A stretch of DNA of 64,000 nt from Alviniconcha marisindica (lineage: Eukaryota > Mollusca > Gastropoda > Provannidae): the NCBI GenBank assembly GCA_018857735.1, contig JABMCL010000977.1:207501-271500 (forward strand). The letters are read 5' to 3'. Positions 59,401 through 64,000 of this stretch are shown one piece after another. Position 1 is the stretch's first letter. Each line of letters opens with the position of its first letter. Position numbers and translations under genes: made by a program. A model generated the notes under the pieces. The model did no database searches. It was not told the origin of the DNA and saw only the letters and a program-made list of their open reading frames with translations.

Positions 59401-60164
59401 CTCAACACTGAGCTATCTTTAATGGCTGTCTGATCTAATCTATTCTATGCTGTTGATGGTTAAATAAACACATGAACTGAATTTTTAGAATGCTCTGGCT
59501 TTTGGTTTGGCACACAGATTAGAACCATGCCTTTAGTGCCACTGTGACAAGTGCACCAGTATACAACATTCAAATTTACTTACAGCGAGTGCGACTGGAT
59601 AAAGTGAAAGGCAACCGCCAATAAACATTGAGAAGACATTTTAGTCACTGATTCATGACACTGTGCCTAACCTTGTTGTTTGTTCCACTCCAGCTTTGAG
59701 AAAGTCTTGTACTGCATTGTCAAAATTAGATTGTTTCATACATTTGTCTCAGTAAAGAATCAGTGGGTATTGAACTTATTGTCACCCATTAGACAGATTT
59801 TTAAGGGGTATTTTCACTCCTTAGTTTGGGGTTTAAACTAAAGTGAATTTCATGCACAGAGTAAAAAATTGAAAGTCTAAAGGGTGAATCTGAGGTCCTG
59901 GTATGTAAATACACACAGATTAGGGGTTTTCTGGAGCCCTGATCTACAATAAATTCTTAACCAGTATATATTCTTAACCAGTATGTATCCATGACTACAG
60001 GAGTTTGTTACAAGAGGGTGAAGGATGCTGCTTTGAAAATAACGTATCCAGTACCTTCATTTTAAATGATTATCTTTAAGAAAAGAAACTTGTAAAACAT
60101 GCTTACGGCCACTTTTGACCCCCAACTGTCCTCTAAGGTTCGCTGCCATGATTCCTTTTGTCAT
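48708..60164 (-). CDS. SPATA7: SPATA7-like ciliary transition-zone protein, nine coding exons
   Basis: SPATA7 works at the photoreceptor connecting cilium and ciliary transition zone in vertebrates. Nine minus-strand exons join with matching phases to 1,968 nt (655 codons plus stop; human is 599). Recognisable blocks are LRGQLGVKSG and QLLVVSHMENHYKKI near the N-terminus, KPFTPRTLKS and LKQYKYYTPPPPKK in the large exon, and EEEQKYVAFAHEVTQDIVSR, RVLQKVFDNHIERK and LRAIITDIRRDLG near the C-terminus. The order matches human SPATA7. The C-terminal part (about 460-655) is an acidic, Ser/Thr-rich tail ending in Asp/Glu/Tyr runs. The ATG at 60164 sits directly after a TTTCAG acceptor, so at least one 5' UTR exon upstream is expected; an added N-terminal exon cannot be excluded. 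Confidence 0.92.
50288..50345 (-). CDS. SPATA7: SPATA7 exon 8
   Basis: Reads VLQKVFDNHIERKKDELDE, matching LERLFERHIKQNK in the human protein. Acceptor ACCAG, donor GTGAGA. Confidence 0.94.
50848..50892 (-). mobile_element. Older copy of the 60-bp element
   Basis: Minus strand reads CACCCTGATATAAC, then GGTTGACTGGGCGTTAAAAC, starting at the same point as the two clean copies. Further degraded copies lie near 57270-57305 and 57355-57395 (minus), and 4768-4800 and 36690-36715 (plus). Confidence 0.6.
50910..50987 (-). CDS. SPATA7: SPATA7 exon 7
   Basis: Reads EEEQKYVAFAHEVTQDIVSR, then GICSDR, matching EEELLYLSFIEDVTDEI of human SPATA7. Confidence 0.95.
52765..52832. repeat. Perfect 15-bp inverted repeat forming a 68-nt hairpin
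   Basis: GTGATCAGGTGATGG (52765-52779) and CCATCACCTGATCAC (52818-52832). Inner CATA/TATG and GACAT/ATGTC pairs extend the stem beyond a 3'-side bulge. Within a SPATA7 intron. Confidence 0.88.
54582..54626 (-). CDS. SPATA7: SPATA7 exon 6
   Basis: A 45-nt exon, SFGVKTPTSRRLGQ, phase 2 to phase 2. Supported by phase continuity, a GCAG acceptor and a GTGAGT donor. No strong homology of its own. Confidence 0.75.
55817..56658 (-). CDS. SPATA7: SPATA7 exon 5 (large)
   Basis: Codons 103-382. Contains the family block KPFTPRTLKS followed by LKQYKYYTPPPPKK. The rest is Ser/Thr/Arg-rich and probably disordered. Donor TTAAA/GTAACC in phase 2; without splicing the frame would stop at once. Confidence 0.93.
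57128..57237 (-). CDS. SPATA7: SPATA7 exon 4
   Basis: Reads RDRRSRKQIEKYGSRPTSRL and SAEDIYDESQW. Acceptor TGTTACAG, donor GTAAGT, ends phase 0. Confidence 0.88.
58216..58263 (-). CDS. SPATA7: SPATA7 exon 3
   Basis: Sixteen codons, AIDNGPPKSMLSSQK, phase 1 to phase 1. Acceptor CTTTTTCAG, donor GTGAGT. Confidence 0.85.
58761..58850 (-). CDS. SPATA7: SPATA7 exon 2
   Basis: Reads LAPTSSKYTTQLLVVSHMEN, then HYKKISKAR, matching LQLVKNHMAVHYNKI of the human protein. Acceptor TTCTTGCAG, donor GTAAGT. Confidence 0.93.
59035..59425 (-). repeat. tRNA-derived SINE family B, copy 2
   Basis: Minus-strand head reads TAGCTCAGTGTTGAGCAC, a clear A-box, followed by GGTGCAATCCC as a weakened B-box. The body is shared with 24955-25315. 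It lies in the first coding intron of SPATA7. Confidence 0.78.
60107..60164 (-). CDS. SPATA7: SPATA7 exon 1 coding (start)
   Basis: Reads MTKGIMAANLRGQLGVKSG, donor GGCC/GTAAGC. RGQLGVKSG aligns with KGHLSTKSN of human SPATA7. A second in-frame ATG is at codon 6. Confidence 0.8.
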
Positions 60165-61674
60165 CTGAAACAAATTAATAAATTAACAATACTTACATTT
60201 CTATGAAAATAATTTTTGTACTGATGACTTCCATTCTTGTCATCAAAGTACTTTTAGAAGTTCTGTAATAATTTTGTTAAAATAAGCTTTTAAAGAGAAA
60301 AAAGAAAGAAAGAAAGCAAAAACTAAAAATAGATATATAACAACTATTGGAGAAAGAGAACAAATCTAAGCCACCCTCTTTACCAATCTTTGTTTGTTAT
60401 GAGACAGAAAGCAAATCTAAGCCACCCTCTGTTCAGCTTAGATTTTCTAGTTTGTACTAATCGTAGTGTGGACATCCTAAATTATGAATAAGCATCAATG
60501 TAAAAAAATCAGCAGTTTGTTGTCACTAAGTGTCAGAGTGCAGTCAGGTGTCATAAATCCAAATAATCATCAAAAGGTATGAAACATCTGAGAAATCATA
60601 TGAACTATAATAATAATTTTAAAAACTTGTTTGTGCAAGTACACTTTTACAGTGATACATTCTGGCAACAACAACAAACAAACAAAAGCTGTCAATGTCT
60701 GTCCAAACTTACATTCATACCCATCAAACCATAACACTGACTGAGCAGACACTTGCTCACTCCATCAAACACATTCACAGACAGCCCACATCCACAGCAA
60801 ATGATCAATTCACATGGTCACCTAATACCCAGATATAGCCCAAAATCTCAGACAGGTCTACAAGCAGCAAGTCTTGCTGACTACACAAAAGAAATACAGA
60901 ATGATTTCCATAATTTACTTTTTGAACACAGGCAACAAATACATAATCATTTCCGTAAGTTTCTTTCTGGACCAGTGTGTGTTTGAGACCAGACATGAAT
61001 ATGTCATACTGGTCTAAAGAAGAACGGTGAGCAATCTAAATATGGCCTAATTATGTAAGCCAGAACAGTGCCGCCCAAAAACACTCATTAATTAAAACCT
61101 AAAGCCAAAGGTGTGCACAATCAGTACTCAGTTTCGTTAAATTAGCACTCTGAAATTTGATTATGATACACTTATTTGGTCCTTCGGTCTTTTCTTGCGT
61201 GAACTTTTGATTTTGTCACTGATTCAAACGCATCCATACTTGTTCTGCAAAATTATGACCTAAAGAATGCAACATCAACAGTTTTGCAGGTACGATATAT
61301 GTGACAGCTATTCTGGTGCACTTATTTCCAAAGACAACTCCAATTCTATTATAAAAAAGACAATATCGGTGATAAATCGATTTTTTTCTTCATATTCATG
61401 CTCTCGTTTAAGTAATAAGGAATGATTTATAAACAAAAACTCAACAAAAACAACTTTTTGCATGGCCTGCAGGCTATCGTTCGATATTTTTCCACGTAAA
61501 ATAATACATTATGAACATACAATCATCTAATAAAGTGAAAAATGATATAATTGAACCTACAGTTACCAGGTGCAGTACATTGCACTGTAATATCCTGGAC
61601 GTTTCAAAATACGAAGTTTCAAATAATTGCAAAAAAGCTTCATTTGAGCCAGTCTGAACTCGCTAGAGCCGCCG

Positions 61675-61840
61675 CCATTACTGTTGCTAGCAACTCACGT
61701 TAGCGCCACCTCAGTGAGTGGCCTCCCTTCGTTCCCGAGCCGAAGGGGGAATCCTCATACGTCAGTAGACCAATGAGGATGGGCCACGGGAGGATTTCTG
61801 CTATTTTTACTATGTGACCTATTTCTGACGTAAACAGAGA
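61675..61840. promoter_or_regulatory. Bidirectional SPATA7-SYVN1 promoter with ERSE and X-box-like site
   Basis: Between divergent genes. GTTGCTAGCAAC (61683-61694) is a palindrome close to the RFX X-box, one base shorter than the usual spacing. CCAAT (61770-61774), nine bases, then CCACG (61784-61788) form a perfect ER-stress response element. ACGT-core sites lie at 61758-61764 (TACGTCA) and 61826-61833 (TGACGTAA). ATGGCGGCGG on the minus strand near 61675 is YY1-like. Assigning the ERSE to SYVN1 and the X-box to SPATA7 is inference from the known regulation of HRD1 and of ciliary genes. Confidence 0.65.
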
Positions 61841-61907
61841 CAAACGCCATTTTGATTTTTCTTGCGGGGAGAAGGTCCACGTCCGCCGTTACAGGAGAGC
61901 TGCAAAA

Positions 61908-62036
61908 ATGCGTTCCTTCGTTCTCTCGGGAATAAGTTTTGCATTGACTGGTGGAGTCATTGCAAATGCTTATTATCAGAAGAAGCAGTTTTATCCATCG
62001 GTGGTGTACATCACAAAATCAAACCCAAGCATGGCA
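61908..62036 (+). CDS. SYVN1: SYVN1/HRD1 first coding exon (partial gene)
   Basis: Synoviolin is a multi-pass ER membrane RING ubiquitin ligase of ER-associated degradation. The 43 codons read MRSFVLSGISFALTGGVIAN, then AYYQKKQFYPSVVYITKS and SPSMA-like NPSMA, aligning without gaps to the human N-terminus (SLALTGAVVAHAYYLKHQF). Residues 4-22 form the first membrane segment. The donor GTAAGT at 62037 is in phase 0. No second exon was found before the window ends, so intron 1 exceeds 1.9 kb. Confidence 0.95.
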
Positions 62037-64000
62037 GTAAGTTCACATATTTGTCGGTAAAATTTTCTCAGCAGCTTCACCGACCCTAATACTATAGTAA
62101 TACCGGTAGGCGGTAGTGTTAAGTATACCGGTATGTTGTGCAAAACTATTAAAGTAAGTACTGTTACAGTGTTAGTCTACTTCTTACATAAGCATCCACG
62201 GTTAACTAGGTGACCATTACAGACCGATGAAAGCCAAGTGGTGTTTGTTTTTTGTTTAGAACAAGAAGGCGGTTTAAAAAAGTAAACGCGTAGAAAAGGA
62301 CATAGTTCAGTTTCGAAATCTTACTGTAAATCGCACTCGGCACAATGCGCAGTGTATTTCAATGGTGGGGAGTTGACGCTAATGACGGCTGGACTGCATG
62401 CAAGTGAATCATTTAAAACTGAGTCTTCTCGCAGGCTTGTTCTAAGAGTAATATTACTAATAACACTTTAACAGTTTATGATCATGTGCCAGTTTGGCTA
62501 AGTTTACAAGTTTTTATGCTTTATAATTGCGCAGCCTGATTTGATTAGCGTTTGTATCCATGGCACTTGCACAGATGCAGTTAGCAGTCTTTAGCTGTTT
62601 CAGTGACTGCAGTGCAATGTCACCCCAGTGCCAGAAGAGTTAGGCCTGTGTGTGTGTGATGGCTGTTGAGCCTGTGGTGGACTGCTGTCCGTTGGCAGCC
62701 TTCAGTCTGACAACATGTCTGTGTTGCATTCCATAATCCATACTAAATAAAAACAAATTTGACTAAGCTTGCATACTCCAGCAGGGCAGGACCAAGGACT
62801 GTGTAGGTCACATGGTTGACTCAGTGACTGAGTACCACTACTATTTAGACCATGGACTGATGGAGGTGTGCTAGTTAAACCTAAAGCTGTTCCAGCTGTT
62901 GCTGACAGTCTGTATTTGTACTACATGAATAGACATTCATAACCCATTCTGTGCCCATTCTTTGAGTTTGAGGGTCTGCATGATCATCAGAAGCAGAGCC
63001 AGCTTGTCAGAAGTACTCAGTACTAGTCTGCTACTACTACAGTACTAGCTATGAGTATGACTAGTATGAACAGGAAGGTTTTCAGAATTATTTACAAGGT
63101 TATAAATGAGAAACAGCAATGGCCCCAGATGTTGAGATATATTATTATACATGTGTATGCAGGGATATATAATAAGATTTATTTGCAAGGTCATCAGATA
63201 CAGGTGTTAAATAGCAGTTAATGAACTTAATCTCTTCAGAATTACTAATTATTTGGAAACTGTAACTTCATCAGAAGGAGCTCTATGAATGATTATAAAT
63301 TTATGTATAAATATGTGTGGGACTATGCCAAGTAGTTTGTGTAGGGGCAGTCTGTGTACATGTGTTGCACATTTTGGTGCTAAATTTTGCAAATTACATT
63401 ATGATATTACACATTATTAGTTGCTACATGCTTTAGAAATAGAACTGTTTTGTTTGTTGTTAATGTTAGTTGTTACTGAATTGAAGTGCCAAGGGAATTG
63501 AAAACAGTCAATTCATCATCTAAAAAGCAGGTGTATTAGTATTACTATTACTAGTATTAATACTATTAACCCCCCCCCCCCCCCCCACCCCTCCCCACCA
63601 CCACAAAATGCACAACATTGAAGAAGGTAAGGAGCTTCTTTGACCTCAAAGACATACATGTATAACTTGTGTATATTGCATGCAATAAATGAATGACCAC
63701 CTCTTCGGTATTTGGCGAAAACATTGCATGCTCACATCACCCAAGTAGCAAACTTAAAGAGGCCACTAGTAGTGGGTAACCAACAATGACAGTTCGCAGT
63801 GTTTCCACCTGAAGTCTGGTACAGTGGTAGTTAATGTGCTCAAAAGTAAGTCAAGATTACATTTTAAAACTTTCCCAATTTAACATTATAACAACCCCTA
63901 TTTTGTTACAGATTTACTTCAAAATTCTTTCTTTATTTTTTTTTATTTTTTTTTGGTAATACTAATAGTTCCTGTTCATCTTGAATAAGTGATTGTTTTT
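62037..64000 (+). other. SYVN1 intron 1 (open at window end)
   Basis: No candidate for the next membrane-segment exon was seen. Contains a poly-C run (about 63570-63586) and AT-rich sequence. Confidence 0.7.

Noticed and set aside
59583..59645. Possible extra SPATA7 exon with a GTAAGT donor on the minus strand
   Set aside because: Exons 60107-60164 and 58761-58850 join directly in phase and align without a gap to the human protein, so an exon between them is not needed.

Overview
This is nuclear DNA from an animal with long introns. The likely source is a mollusc, probably a caenogastropod-like snail. The coding exons are clearly metazoan, and the introns are full of CA/CT/TG microsatellites, minisatellites and tRNA-derived SINE fragments of a molluscan type. 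The organism call is inference from repeat style; the four genes are recognised from their protein sequence.

Layout. 1-3240: repeat-rich flank (60-bp minisatellite, an ~860-bp CTG/TTG tract, a poly-G run, a TG microsatellite and a 57-nt hairpin). 3738-38203 (+): a complete EPRS1 gene, bifunctional glutamyl/prolyl-tRNA synthetase. I could join 34 coding exons with consistent phases into 4,953 nt (1,650 codons plus stop). It has a GST-like N-domain, a class I GluRS core, five WHEP domains and a class II ProRS core. 40217-42228 (-): a complete three-exon RPS29 (uS14) gene of 56 codons, too fragmented to show as an ORF. 48708-60164 (-): SPATA7, nine coding exons, 655 codons, a ciliary transition-zone protein. 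61908-62036 (+): the first coding exon of SYVN1/HRD1, the ER-associated-degradation ubiquitin ligase; the rest lies beyond the window. SPATA7 and SYVN1 are divergent. The DNA between them carries a perfect ER-stress element (CCAAT-N9-CCACG) and an RFX X-box-like palindrome, which fit the biology of the two genes.

Most unusual observation. Inside EPRS1, tandem repeats are not placed at random. At five or more exons (2, 5, 9, 12, 20) the repeat unit is a copy of that exon's own 3' splice site plus its first bases, repeated 2 to about 18 times directly upstream of the real exon. In the copies checked, in-frame stops follow the decoy acceptor. Whole WHEP exons are triplicated (21-23), and the last exon has decayed copies in the 3' UTR. 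A second find is a tiny retroposon-like element of about 56-60 bp, with two clean copies each flanked by a perfect 10-bp target-site duplication. A dead mariner transposon lies antisense in the intron between exons 23 and 24.
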